48,554 bases of DNA from an uncultured Bacteroidales bacterium (GTDB lineage: Bacteria; Bacteroidota; Bacteroidia; Bacteroidales; Marinilabiliaceae). Numbering within the stretch: the stretch's first letter is position 1; every line of letters begins with the position of its first letter. Below are positions 17,962 through 25,532 of the stretch, piece by piece. A model generated the notes under the pieces. It did not search any database. It saw nothing but the letters and a program-made list of their open reading frames with translations, and was not told the DNA's origin. The stretch covers positions 1-48,554 of the forward strand of contig CALYZD010000008.1 of the NCBI GenBank assembly GCA_945607565.1, in the 5' to 3' direction. The translations under genes and the position numbers were made by a program.

Positions 17962-18795
17962 CTATTCGGCCGCTATCGGCACTTCGATCCGCGTCAGCCA
18001 GTCGCGTTCGTCATCCTTGTTCCAGATGCCGTCGATGTAGCAGTAGCGCGGCAGCTGGGTAATGGTAAGTCGGTGCTGCTCAATATATTGCAGCAGTCGG
18101 GTTATCGACTCCTGAAAGTTGTTGTAGCCGCCGCGATGGTTGATGCAGATGGCCGTCTTGACCTCGTCGAAGTGCTTGCATTTGAGGCAGTCGCTCTCGG
18201 CAAACGGCGCGTCAACGGCTTCGCAGTATTCGATGTCGATGTCCTCCGACCTGTACTCGGGGTCGTGCTCCATCGTGAAGCCGTATTCGATGCTGTTGCA
18301 CGTGCAGCCGAGCCGCTTCATCTCCTTGCCTATCACATTGGGACACAGCGTGAAAAGCTCGTCGTAGCAGCGTATTTTCTTGCGGTAGCTCGCCACGGTT
18401 ACGGCGGGCAGTGTCTTCATGAAAATTTCTTCCATTGTTTTTCCTCCGTGGATGTCGTTTTCCAGGCCAATCAGTTCGGCATACTGGCGCGCCAGGCGGT
18501 CCTGCTCGGCGCGGCATTCGTCGATTTTGGCGCGGATCATCTCGGCCGTCGGCAGCTCAAGGCCGTCGTCGAACATGTTTTTGATTTCGTCGAGCGAAAA
18601 GCGCAGTTGCTTCAGTTTCAGGATGATGCTGAGTCTTACGAATTGCGACACGTCGTAGTAACGATAGCCGGTCCACTCGTCGACCTCGTTGGGGCGCAGC
18701 AGGCCGATCTCGTCGTAGTGCCGCAGCGTCTTGACCGAGATCCGGTTGAGCTTGGAAAACTCTCCGATTTTAAATTTGTTTTTACTCTTGTCCAT
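17962..18795 (-). CDS. MerR-family transcriptional regulator with GyrI-like effector domain
   Basis: A 277-residue regulator. Residues about 7-75 form the MerR winged helix (FKIGEFSKLNRISVKTLRHY, then LLRPNEVDEWTGYRYY), 80-120 the dimerising coiled coil, and 125-277 a GyrI-like effector-binding domain. Such proteins usually sense small hydrophobic or cationic compounds and activate efflux or detoxification genes. The start at 18795 (MDKSKNKFKIGEF) is preferred over an ATG eight codons upstream. A dyad inside its own promoter spacer (18829-18861) suggests autoregulation. No obvious target gene lies nearby. Confidence 0.92.
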   Translation of the reverse strand: MDKSKNKFKIGEFSKLNRISVKTLRHYDEIGLLRPNEVDEWTGYRYYDVSQFVRLSIILKLKQLRFSLDEIKNMFDDGLELPTAEMIRAKIDECRAEQDRLARQYAELIGLENDIHGGKTMEEIFMKTLPAVTVASYRKKIRCYDELFTLCPNVIGKEMKRLGCTCNSIEYGFTMEHDPEYRSEDIDIEYCEAVDAPFAESDCLKCKHFDEVKTAICINHRGGYNNFQESITRLLQYIEQHRLTITQLPRYCYIDGIWNKDDERDWLTRIEVPIAAE

Positions 18796-18828
18796 TGTTG
18801 TAATGTGTTCGCGAATCATTTACGTCAG

Positions 18829-18861
18829 CAAAGTTACACCCTGCCCTTAGGGACGAGTCAA
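18829..18861 (-). promoter_or_regulatory. merR promoter with dyad operator in a 22-nt spacer
   Basis: On the minus strand: -33 TTG (18861-18859), 22-nt spacer, -7 TAACTTTG (18836-18829), an exact TAnnTTTG. The spacer carries an imperfect dyad centred on CCCTAAGGG. Other strong promoters in this window have 19 nt here. MerR regulators are known to bind dyads in over-long spacers and untwist them. Confidence 0.65.
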
Positions 18862-18946
18862 GACTTTTTTCGCCTTTTTTATTCTGATGGGTGCAATAGT
18901 TTGGTTTTCAGGCTGATGTTCATAGATATTTCCCCACGCATCGGCA

Positions 18947-18980
18947 CAAAAAAAGAGGCGTGCCGACAGACACACCTCTT
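18947..18980 (-). terminator. Rho-independent terminator of fabI
   Basis: A 10-bp stem with one mismatch (18953-18962 with 18971-18980), 8-nt loop and a T-run on the minus strand (18954-18947). Confidence 0.82.
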
Positions 18981-19024
18981 GCCATATATAATATTGTATG
19001 AGTCCGGATGCTCGGGTGGGGGAG

Positions 19025-19867
19025 TTATTTGTTCTCCTCCGCCGTGTCGCCGAAGCTCTTGTTGTACTGCGTCATAGCTCTCTGGCTCATGCCGACGCTC
19101 GAGAAGCCGCCGTCGTGGAAGATGTTCTGCATGGTGATTTTCTTGGTCAGATCGCTGAACATGGTGACGCAGAAGTTGGCGCAGTCCTGTGCCGAAGCGT
19201 TGCCCAACGGCGACATGCGGTCCGAGAAGTCCATCAGGCCGTCGAAGCCCTTGACGCCGCTGCCGGCTGTGGTGGCCGTGGGCGACTGCGAGATGGTGTT
19301 GATGCGGACGTGCTTTTCGCGGCCGTAGATGTAGCCGAAGCTGCGTGCAATCGATTCGAGCAGAGCCTTGGCGTCGGCCATGTCGTTGTAGCCGTAGAAC
19401 GTGCGCTGTGCGGCCACATAGCTCAGTGCAACCACCGAACCCCATTCGCTGATGGCGTCCATCTGATAGGCCACCTGGAGCATCTTGTGGAACGAAATGG
19501 CTGATATGTCGAGAGTTTTGTTCAAGAAGTTGTAGTCCAACTCGTAGTAGAGCTTCTTTTTGCGGACGTTGAGCGACATTCCGATGGAGTGGAGCACGAA
19601 GTCGATCTTGCCGCCAAGCACTTCCATCGAGCGTCGGAACACGTTCTCAAGATCTTCGACGCTGGTGGCATCGGCCGGAATGATTTCGGCATTGCAGCGT
19701 TTGCCAAGCTCGATCACCTCGCCCATGCGGCATGCCACGGCTGTGTTCGACAGGGTGAACACGGCACCCTGTTCCTTGGCCATCTCGGCAACCTTCCATG
19801 CTATCGACTTGTCGTTGAGAGCACCAAAAATAATACCTCTTTTTCCCTGAAGCAGATTAGTAACCAT
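19025..19867 (-). CDS. fabI: Enoyl-[acyl-carrier-protein] reductase [NADH]
   Basis: A 280-residue short-chain dehydrogenase-type enoyl-ACP reductase of fatty acid elongation. It has the FabI-style cofactor motif (GIIFGALNDKSIAWKVA near residue 10), the LHSIGMS loop near 95, active-site Tyr and Lys in YNDMADAK, and the substrate loop near SQSPTATTAGSGVKGF. This FabI form with YGYND is common in Bacteroidota. The start at 19867 (MVTNLLQGKRG) is preferred because the upstream reading passes through the promoter box at 19896-19903. It is a single-gene unit with its own terminator. Confidence 0.95.
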   Translation of the reverse strand: MVTNLLQGKRGIIFGALNDKSIAWKVAEMAKEQGAVFTLSNTAVACRMGEVIELGKRCNAEIIPADATSVEDLENVFRRSMEVLGGKIDFVLHSIGMSLNVRKKKLYYELDYNFLNKTLDISAISFHKMLQVAYQMDAISEWGSVVALSYVAAQRTFYGYNDMADAKALLESIARSFGYIYGREKHVRINTISQSPTATTAGSGVKGFDGLMDFSDRMSPLGNASAQDCANFCVTMFSDLTKKITMQNIFHDGGFSSVGMSQRAMTQYNKSFGDTAEENK

Positions 19868-19895
19868 AAATCTTTTACGTTTATATTCGTGGCCG

Positions 19896-19903
19896 CAAAT
19901 ATA
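19896..19903 (-). promoter_or_regulatory. -7 promoter box for fabI
   Basis: TATATTTG on the minus strand, exact TAnnTTTG, 28 bp before the fabI start. The -33 region is not well conserved. Confidence 0.55.
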
Positions 19904-20011
19904 CGGCATCTGCATGGCCCTAAATGTTCTTTTTGTTTAAATGCCGTTAAGAATAACAAACACCCGCCCAATCAAGCGGGCGCGCCGAGGGCAGCGGCTG
20001 CAAGATTTGTG

Positions 20012-20019
20012 TAGATTTG
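20012..20019 (+). promoter_or_regulatory. -7 promoter box for the fumarase gene
   Basis: TAGATTTG, exact TAnnTTTG, 44 bp before the fumarase start. No clear -33 element. Confidence 0.5.
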
Positions 20020-20063
20020 CACTCACGATTAGCATAAACCACAAAACATCAAAGTAATAGATT

Positions 20064-21701
20064 ATGGCAGAATTTAAATTCCAAAAAACATTCGACATTC
20101 AGCGCGACACCACCGAATATCGTCTGCTGACCAAAGACTACGTATCGGTTGGCGAGTTCGAAGGCGTGCCGATGCTCAAAGTGGCCCGCGAAGGCCTGAC
20201 GCTGATGGCCAACGCCGCCTTCCACGACGTCTCGTTCAAGCTCCGACGTTCGCACAACGAGCAGGTGGCCAAGATTCTCACCGACCCCGAAGCCAGCGCC
20301 AACGATAAGTATGTAGCCCTGACCTTCCTGCGCAACGCCGAGGTGGCCTGCAAAGGTCTGCTGCCCTTCTGCCAGGACACCGGCACGGCCATCATCCATG
20401 GCGAAAAGGGCCAGCAGGTCTGGACCGGCTACGACGACGAAGAGGCCCTCTCGCTTGGCGTCTTCAAGACCTACACCGAAGACAACCTGCGCTACTCGCA
20501 GAACGCGCCGCTGAGCATGTACGAAGAGGTTAACACCAAGTGCAACCTGCCCGCCCAGATCGACATCGAGGCCACCGAGGGCATGGAATACAAGTTCCTC
20601 TGCGTCACCAAGGGCGGCGGCTCGGCCAACAAGACCTACCTCTATCAGGAAACCAAAGCCATCCTGAACCCCGACACGCTGGTGCCCTTCCTCGTCGAAA
20701 AGATGAAGACCCTCGGCACGGCTGCCTGCCCGCCCTATCACATCGCATTCGTTATTGGCGGCACCTCGGCCGAGAAGAACCTGCTGACCGTCAAGCTGGC
20801 ATCCACCCACTACTACGACGAGCTGCCCACCACCGGCAACGAGGGCGGCCGCGCCTTCCGCGACGTGGAGCTCGAAAAGCAGGTGCTCGAAGAGGCATAC
20901 CGCATCGGCCTGGGCGCACAGTTTGGCGGCAAATATTTCGCGCACGACGTCCGCATCATCCGACTGCCGCGTCACGGCGCATCGTGCCCCGTGGGCCTTG
21001 GCGTGTCGTGCTCGGCCGACCGCAACATCAAGTGCAAGATCAACAAGGACGGCATCTGGATTGAAAAGCTCGACGAGAACCCCGGCGAACTCATCCCGGC
21101 CGAACTCCGCCAAGCCGGCGAGGGCGAGGCCGTCCGCATCGACCTGAACCGCCCGATGCCCGAAATCCTGAAGGAACTCTCGAAATATCCGGTGGCCACG
21201 CGCCTGTCGCTCAACGGCACCATCATTGTGGGCCGCGACATTGCCCACGCCAAGCTCAAGGAGCGTCTGGACCGTGGCGAAGACCTGCCGCAGTACATCA
21301 AGGATCACCCCATCTACTACGCCGGCCCGGCCAAGACGCCCAAGGGCATGGCTTGCGGCTCGATGGGCCCCACCACGGCCGGCCGCATGGACCCCTATGT
21401 GGACCTCTTCCAGAGCCACGGCGGCAGCCTCGTGATGCTGGCCAAGGGCAACCGCAGCCAGCAGGTGACCGACGCCTGCAAGAAGCACGGCGGATTCTTC
21501 CTCGGCTCTATCGGCGGCCCGGCGGCAATCTTGGCGCAGAACAACATCAAGAGCATCGAGTGCGTCGAATATCCCGAGCTCGGCATGGAAGCCATCTGGA
21601 AAATCGAGGTCGAGAACTTCCCGGCTTTCATCCTGGTCGACGACAAGGGCAACGACTTCTTCAAGCAAATCAAGTGCACCTGCCTCTGCAACAAGAAGTA
21701 A
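20064..21701 (+). CDS. Fumarate hydratase, class I (iron-sulfur)
   Basis: A 545-residue class I fumarase of the FumA/FumB type with fused alpha and beta parts. It interconverts fumarate and malate. [11 protein letters not shown] with Cys103 is the first cluster ligand; further Cys in [11 protein letters not shown] (near 227) and GASCPVGLG (near 310) fit the other two ligands of the [4Fe-4S] cluster. The beta part carries [11 protein letters not shown] near residue 433. The C-terminus CTCLCNKK adds three Cys beyond the usual ligands. In gut Bacteroidales this enzyme serves the fumarate-to-succinate branch. A terminator follows at 21736-21773. Confidence 0.94.
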   Translation: MAEFKFQKTFDIQRDTTEYRLLTKDYVSVGEFEGVPMLKVAREGLTLMANAAFHDVSFKLRRSHNEQVAKILTDPEASANDKYVALTFLRNAEVACKGLLPFCQDTGTAIIHGEKGQQVWTGYDDEEALSLGVFKTYTEDNLRYSQNAPLSMYEEVNTKCNLPAQIDIEATEGMEYKFLCVTKGGGSANKTYLYQETKAILNPDTLVPFLVEKMKTLGTAACPPYHIAFVIGGTSAEKNLLTVKLASTHYYDELPTTGNEGGRAFRDVELEKQVLEEAYRIGLGAQFGGKYFAHDVRIIRLPRHGASCPVGLGVSCSADRNIKCKINKDGIWIEKLDENPGELIPAELRQAGEGEAVRIDLNRPMPEILKELSKYPVATRLSLNGTIIVGRDIAHAKLKERLDRGEDLPQYIKDHPIYYAGPAKTPKGMACGSMGPTTAGRMDPYVDLFQSHGGSLVMLAKGNRSQQVTDACKKHGGFFLGSIGGPAAILAQNNIKSIECVEYPELGMEAIWKIEVENFPAFILVDDKGNDFFKQIKCTCLCNKK

Positions 21702-21735
21702 GCCGCGCCGCAAGACCACGCGAAAACACTCTCAC

Positions 21736-21773
21736 GAGCCGCCACGAGCACCAGCCGGGCGGCTCTTTTTTTT
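21736..21773 (+). terminator. Rho-independent terminator of the fumarase gene
   Basis: An 8-bp stem (21736-21743 with 21758-21765), 14-nt loop and eight T (21766-21773). Confidence 0.85.
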
Positions 21774-21925
21774 GCGGCGCGCGGGCTGCGGCGCCGTCGT
21801 TTTGCATTATCTTTGGCAATCGTAAAAAAAAAACGGAAAGCACTATGATGCAGCACGCCCGGCGTGCAATCGAGACATATACATAAAAATAAAGTTCAAC
21901 AGCATTAGCTATTATTCGCGTTCGA

Positions 21926-22108
21926 GAAAAAAGCCTGAGAAACTGATTTTCTTCGAAAATTGGATTTAGCGATTGTTCACGGATGGCCGACCCGAAGGTA
22001 ATCCTACAAATACCAAACGTTGATGCTCAGCCCGAATGGGTGTGAGTTCCCTTGGTATTTGGCGGGTTTCTTCTCAGGCTTCCCGTGAACGCGAGAGAGG
22101 CTCACACC
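21926..22108 (-). ncRNA. Candidate structured small RNA (unassigned; 6S-like size and layout)
   Basis: This 467-bp gap between fumarase and the methyltransferase (21702-22168) holds a dense set of complementary segments and no convincing gene. Read on the minus strand, a closing stem (AGCCTGAGAA 22080-22071 with TTCTCAGGCT 21941-21932) is followed at once by six T, as at the end of a transcript. Inside are a 10-bp stem (22061-22052 with 22016-22007), a capping hairpin near 22033, two small hairpins (22004-21981 and 21960-21946), and two further 8-bp matches that would be pseudoknots: 22090-22083 with 21982-21975, and 22108-22101 with 22046-22039. Size (about 165-185 nt) and the 5'/3' closing stem recall 6S RNA, but I cannot assign a family. 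It lacks tRNA-like ends (not tmRNA) and no reverse transcriptase is near (not a retron). The 5' end is a guess; no strong promoter was found. Confidence 0.42.
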
Positions 22109-22133
22109 TTTCTTTTTGTCCTGTTTTCGGTGT

Positions 22134-22162
22134 GATTGATAGTGATGCGCAAACTATCAATC
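22134..22162. promoter_or_regulatory. 10-bp perfect inverted repeat just before the methyltransferase start
   Basis: Arms GATTGATAGT (22134-22143) and ACTATCAATC (22153-22162) around 9 nt, ending 6 bp before the ATG at 22169. It could be an operator, as controller boxes in restriction-modification systems are, or an mRNA hairpin over the start. No controller gene is present in the window. Confidence 0.55.
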
Positions 22163-22168
22163 GTTACC

Positions 22169-23206
22169 ATGGCAGGAAACACAAATCTGCACGCAGCCAA
22201 CCGTGCAAAAAAGGACGAGTTCTACACGCAGGAGGACGACATTTCCAACGAACTCAAGCACTACAAAGCCCACTTCGCCGGCAGAACCGTATTCTGCAAC
22301 TGCGACGACCCCTTCGAAAGCAACTTCTTCAGGTTCTTTGCCCTCAACTTCAATGCCTACGGGCTCAAGAGGCTGATAGCCACCTGCTACGACGGCTCGC
22401 CCGTGGCCGGCACGCAGCTCTCGGCCTTTGACAGCCCCGACCGGCTCCGGACCGGCATCCCGCACAAAATCGTAATAACCGAAGTGACTGACAACAACGG
22501 CGACGGCGCCATAAACCTTGCCGACGCCGAGTGGCTGATAAAGAACGACAACAACGTGCTCACGCGCCTCAACGGCAACGGCGATTTCCGCTCGCCCGAA
22601 TGCGTGGAACTGCTGCGCGAGGCCGACATCGTGGTCACCAATCCGCCGTTCTCGCTCTTCCGCGAATATGTGGCGCAGCTGGTCGAGTTCGACAAGAAGT
22701 TCCTGATAATCGGCAACATGAACGCCGTGACATACAAGGAGATTTTTCCGCTGATAAAGGGAAACAGAATGTGGATGGGCGCAAGCATTCACAGCGGCGA
22801 CAGAGAATTTCAGGTGCCCGACAGCTATCCGCTCAACGCCGCCGGAAGCCGTGTGGACAGTGATGGACGCAAATTCATCCGTGTGAAAGGCGTGCGCTGG
22901 TTCACGAATCTGGATTATCCGCAGCGTCACGACGATCTGATTCTCTACAAAACCTATTCGCCCCAAGAGTATCCGAAGTACGACAACTACGACGCCATCA
23001 ACGTGGACAAAACCGCCGACATCCCCTGCGACTACGACGGCGTGATGGGCGTGCCGATTACGTTTCTGGACAAATACAATCCGGAACAGTTTGAAATATT
23101 GGGGATTGATAGATACATTGAGGATAATCCTAATTATGGGCATCGTTTTAAGATTAACGACAAAGAGATTTACGCCCGCATCCTTATCCGCAAAATCAAA
23201 AAATAA
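22169..23206 (+). CDS. EcoRI-family adenine-specific DNA methyltransferase
   Basis: A 345-residue methyltransferase resembling M.EcoRI. Shared features are the early DEFYTQ (residues 16-21), the CNCDDP segment at 43-48 (a variant S-adenosylmethionine-binding region), and the catalytic NPPF at 158-161. It should methylate the N6 of adenine in a short palindrome; the target is not known. I start at 22169 (MAGNTNLHAANRAKK), where M.EcoRI also starts relative to the motifs; an in-frame ATG at 22145 lies in the inverted repeat. It is followed 6 bp later by a DUF262-HNH gene, so the pair likely forms one operon. No EcoRI-like endonuclease is present. Confidence 0.92.
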   Translation: MAGNTNLHAANRAKKDEFYTQEDDISNELKHYKAHFAGRTVFCNCDDPFESNFFRFFALNFNAYGLKRLIATCYDGSPVAGTQLSAFDSPDRLRTGIPHKIVITEVTDNNGDGAINLADAEWLIKNDNNVLTRLNGNGDFRSPECVELLREADIVVTNPPFSLFREYVAQLVEFDKKFLIIGNMNAVTYKEIFPLIKGNRMWMGASIHSGDREFQVPDSYPLNAAGSRVDSDGRKFIRVKGVRWFTNLDYPQRHDDLILYKTYSPQEYPKYDNYDAINVDKTADIPCDYDGVMGVPITFLDKYNPEQFEILGIDRYIEDNPNYGHRFKINDKEIYARILIRKIKK

Positions 23207-23212
23207 AATACC

Positions 23213-24295
23213 ATGCAAATCGAATTACGCAAAATCACAGTCCGCGAACTGGCCGAGGGCTACGCCGACAATGCCGAGAACGGCGTGTCAGGCTACGGCG
23301 GCCGGCTCGACATCCGCCCGCCCTACCAGCGCGAGTTCATCTACAAGGACCAGCAGCGCAATGCGGTCATCGAAACCGTAATGAAAAGCTTCCCGCTCAA
23401 CGTCATGTACTGGGCCGTGCGCGCCGACGGCACGTTCGAAGTCATCGACGGGCAGCAGCGCACCATCTCGCTCTGCCAGTACGTCAACGGCGAATTTCCG
23501 TTCGACATGCGCTATTTCCACAACCTGCACGCCGATGAGCAACGGCTGATCCTCGACTACGAACTGATGGTGTATGTGTGCAGCGGCACCGACAGCGAAA
23601 AGCTGCAGTGGTTCAGGACCATCAACATTGCCGGCGAAAAACTCACCGAACAGGAGCTGCGCAACGCCGTCTACTGCGGCTCGTGGGTGAGCGACGCCAA
23701 GCGCTACTTTTCGAAGAACGGCTGCGCGGCCTACGGCCTGGCAAGCAAATACATGAGCGGTTCGCCCATCCGCCAGGACTACCTCGAAACGGCCATCGGC
23801 TGGATTTCGAAAGGCAACATCGAAATCTACATGGGCAACCACCAGCACGACCCGAACGCCAACGAGCTGTGGCTCTACTTTGCCTCGGTGATAAACTGGG
23901 CCAAACTGCTCTTCCCGAAGCATCGGCGCGAGATGCAGCGCGTGCCGTGGGGACTGCTCTACAACGACCTGAAGGACAAACCCTTCGACGCCAACGACCT
24001 GGAGCGGAAAGTGGCGCGGCTGATGATTGACGACGACGTGACCAACAAGGCGGGCATCTACGACTATGTGCTCACCGGCCGCGAGCGCGCGCTGAACATC
24101 CGCGCCTTCACCGACAACATGAAGCGCGAGGCCTACGAACGCCAGCAGGGCATCTGCGCCGACTGCGGCGGGCATTTCGGCCTCGAACAGATGGAGGCCG
24201 ACCACACGACGCCGTGGCACGCCGGTGGCAAAACCGTTGCCGACAACTGCCGGATGCTCTGCCGCGAGTGCAACCGGCGCAAGTCGGGCAAATAG
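23213..24295 (+). CDS. DUF262 and HNH nuclease protein (probable restriction partner)
   Basis: A 360-residue two-domain protein. Residues about 5-130 are a DUF262 (GmrS/ParB-like) domain, with DGQQRT at 79-84, the motif used for nucleotide binding and hydrolysis in GmrSD-type enzymes. The C-terminus is an HNH nuclease with CxxC at 315-318, DH at 330-331, Asn345 and CxxC at 350-353 (zinc finger around the beta-beta-alpha metal fold). The middle 180 residues are mostly helical and unassigned. Known DUF262-HNH enzymes are often modification-dependent; here the gene is tied to a methyltransferase, which would fit a cognate restriction enzyme or a methylation-sensing defence protein. Both catalytic domains look intact. 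Confidence 0.88.
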   Translation: MQIELRKITVRELAEGYADNAENGVSGYGGRLDIRPPYQREFIYKDQQRNAVIETVMKSFPLNVMYWAVRADGTFEVIDGQQRTISLCQYVNGEFPFDMRYFHNLHADEQRLILDYELMVYVCSGTDSEKLQWFRTINIAGEKLTEQELRNAVYCGSWVSDAKRYFSKNGCAAYGLASKYMSGSPIRQDYLETAIGWISKGNIEIYMGNHQHDPNANELWLYFASVINWAKLLFPKHRREMQRVPWGLLYNDLKDKPFDANDLERKVARLMIDDDVTNKAGIYDYVLTGRERALNIRAFTDNMKREAYERQQGICADCGGHFGLEQMEADHTTPWHAGGKTVADNCRMLCRECNRRKSGK

Positions 24296-24464
24296 GCGGC
24301 GCGCCGGCTGCCGGCCGATGAGGTTGGTTTGTTGCCATTCGCGTGCTGTTTTGTCATGTAACAAATTATATTACAAATAATTAAATGGCGGAATCGAGGA
24401 GTTAGTATATTTATGACACTAAAACAAATTTCTCACAAATTAATCAACCTTAACATTGCGAAGT

Positions 24465-25433
24465 ATGAAAAACATTACACTATTGGCAATGGCAGCAGCA
24501 ATGTGCTGCGCCATGGGCACGAATGCTCAAACCCGGACCACCTTGTGGGAGGGCGCAACGGAGTTCGACGAGTCGTGGTCCGGAAATCAGATTATTGGAA
24601 AGGTTGCCGACGCCAAGGCCGGCGACAAGCTTATCCTGACGGCCAAATCCATTCCGGCCACTAACTGGGAGTGGGGATCGCAGATATTCGTCAAGACGCA
24701 GCGAGCGGGCTGGGCGGGCATTGCCGAGACAATCAGTGTGACATCCGACACCGAAGCGGAGTATACGGTAGAAATCACCGCCGACCTGACCACAATTGAG
24801 GAAGATGTGTCCGGAACCAAAACGCCGGTGGAGACCACGATGCTTGCCGAAATTAAAGAACAAGGCGTGGTCATTCAGGGTATCGACGCGGTCCTCACCA
24901 AGGTGGAGCTTGAGTCTTCGCTCAAAACCACAACTGACAAGATTTGGGAAGGAAGCTGCACGTTCGGAAACTGGGAGAATGGTTTCTCGGTGGCCGCCGA
25001 TGTTTTTGAGAAAGCAGATGTGAAGGCCGGCGATGTTTTGGAGTTCATCTATACAACCGACGATACCAACCCGAACACTTGGTGGCAAATCAAGACTATT
25101 TACTCCGGTTCTGATCCGGAAACGGCTCTTGAAGGCAACGCTTCTGATTTGAATGAATGGTATTGCGCAACGGTTGCACAGGGTTCGACAAAATACAAGA
25201 TTACGCTGACCGAAACCGATGCTACCGAATTGAAAGCGAGTGGAATGTATGTCAATGGGTATTATCTTATCGTGACTCAGGTTAATCTCATTCAGACGGT
25301 GAGCGACGGCATCGAAGAAATCTACGCCCGTCCGCGTCAGCACGACAACATCCGCTACAACCTTTCGGGCCAGCGCGTGGACGATAGCGCGAAGGTCTAC
25401 ATCCTCAACGGCAAGCTTTATCGCAAGCGCTGA
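24465..25433 (+). CDS. Secreted protein with two tandem related domains, unknown function
   Basis: A 322-residue exported protein with a signal peptide (residues 1-21, cleavage near AQT). Two domains of about 125 residues follow, each starting with a Trp-Glu-Gly motif (LWEGATEF near 28, IWEGSCTF near 163), each with AGD..L/I and a Trp-rich strand (NWEWGSQI, NTWWQIKT), and each ending in a VxLT/IVTQVxLxx strand. This looks like an internal duplication of a beta-sandwich, possibly carbohydrate-binding. The end has YNLSGQRV and YILNGKLYRKR, the Bacteroidales C-terminal beta domain often linked to type IX secretion or surface display. It is closed by a strong terminator. I do not recognise the family; ligand binding is a guess from Trp content. 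Confidence 0.8.
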   Translation: MKNITLLAMAAAMCCAMGTNAQTRTTLWEGATEFDESWSGNQIIGKVADAKAGDKLILTAKSIPATNWEWGSQIFVKTQRAGWAGIAETISVTSDTEAEYTVEITADLTTIEEDVSGTKTPVETTMLAEIKEQGVVIQGIDAVLTKVELESSLKTTTDKIWEGSCTFGNWENGFSVAADVFEKADVKAGDVLEFIYTTDDTNPNTWWQIKTIYSGSDPETALEGNASDLNEWYCATVAQGSTKYKITLTETDATELKASGMYVNGYYLIVTQVNLIQTVSDGIEEIYARPRQHDNIRYNLSGQRVDDSAKVYILNGKLYRKR

Positions 25434-25465
25434 TGCGCTGCAACTCAAAACGCTCCTAATAAAAA

Positions 25466-25504
25466 CAGAGGGTGGGGAACTTGATTTCCCACCCTCTGCT
25501 TTTT
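25466..25504. terminator. Bidirectional terminator between the secreted protein and GH28
   Basis: An 11-bp perfect stem (25466-25476 with 25488-25498), extended by three weak pairs, with an A-run before and a T-run after it, between convergent genes. Confidence 0.92.
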
Positions 25505-25532
25505 CTGTGTGCCGTGCCCGGCGGTTCTTTTC

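Noticed and set aside
21808-21815. TATCTTTG box on the plus strand between fumarase and the methyltransferase
   Set aside because: About 350 bp from the methyltransferase, no -33 element, and it would transcribe through the minus-strand RNA; kept only as a possibility.
21845-21886. A 13-codon mini-frame and a short GCACGCC palindrome before the structured RNA
   Set aside because: Too short to support, no follow-on gene in the right place, and the structured RNA reads on the other strand.
21917-22136. Retron, tmRNA or riboswitch for the structured region
   Set aside because: No reverse transcriptase nearby, no tRNA-like ends, and no minus-strand gene follows that a riboswitch could control.
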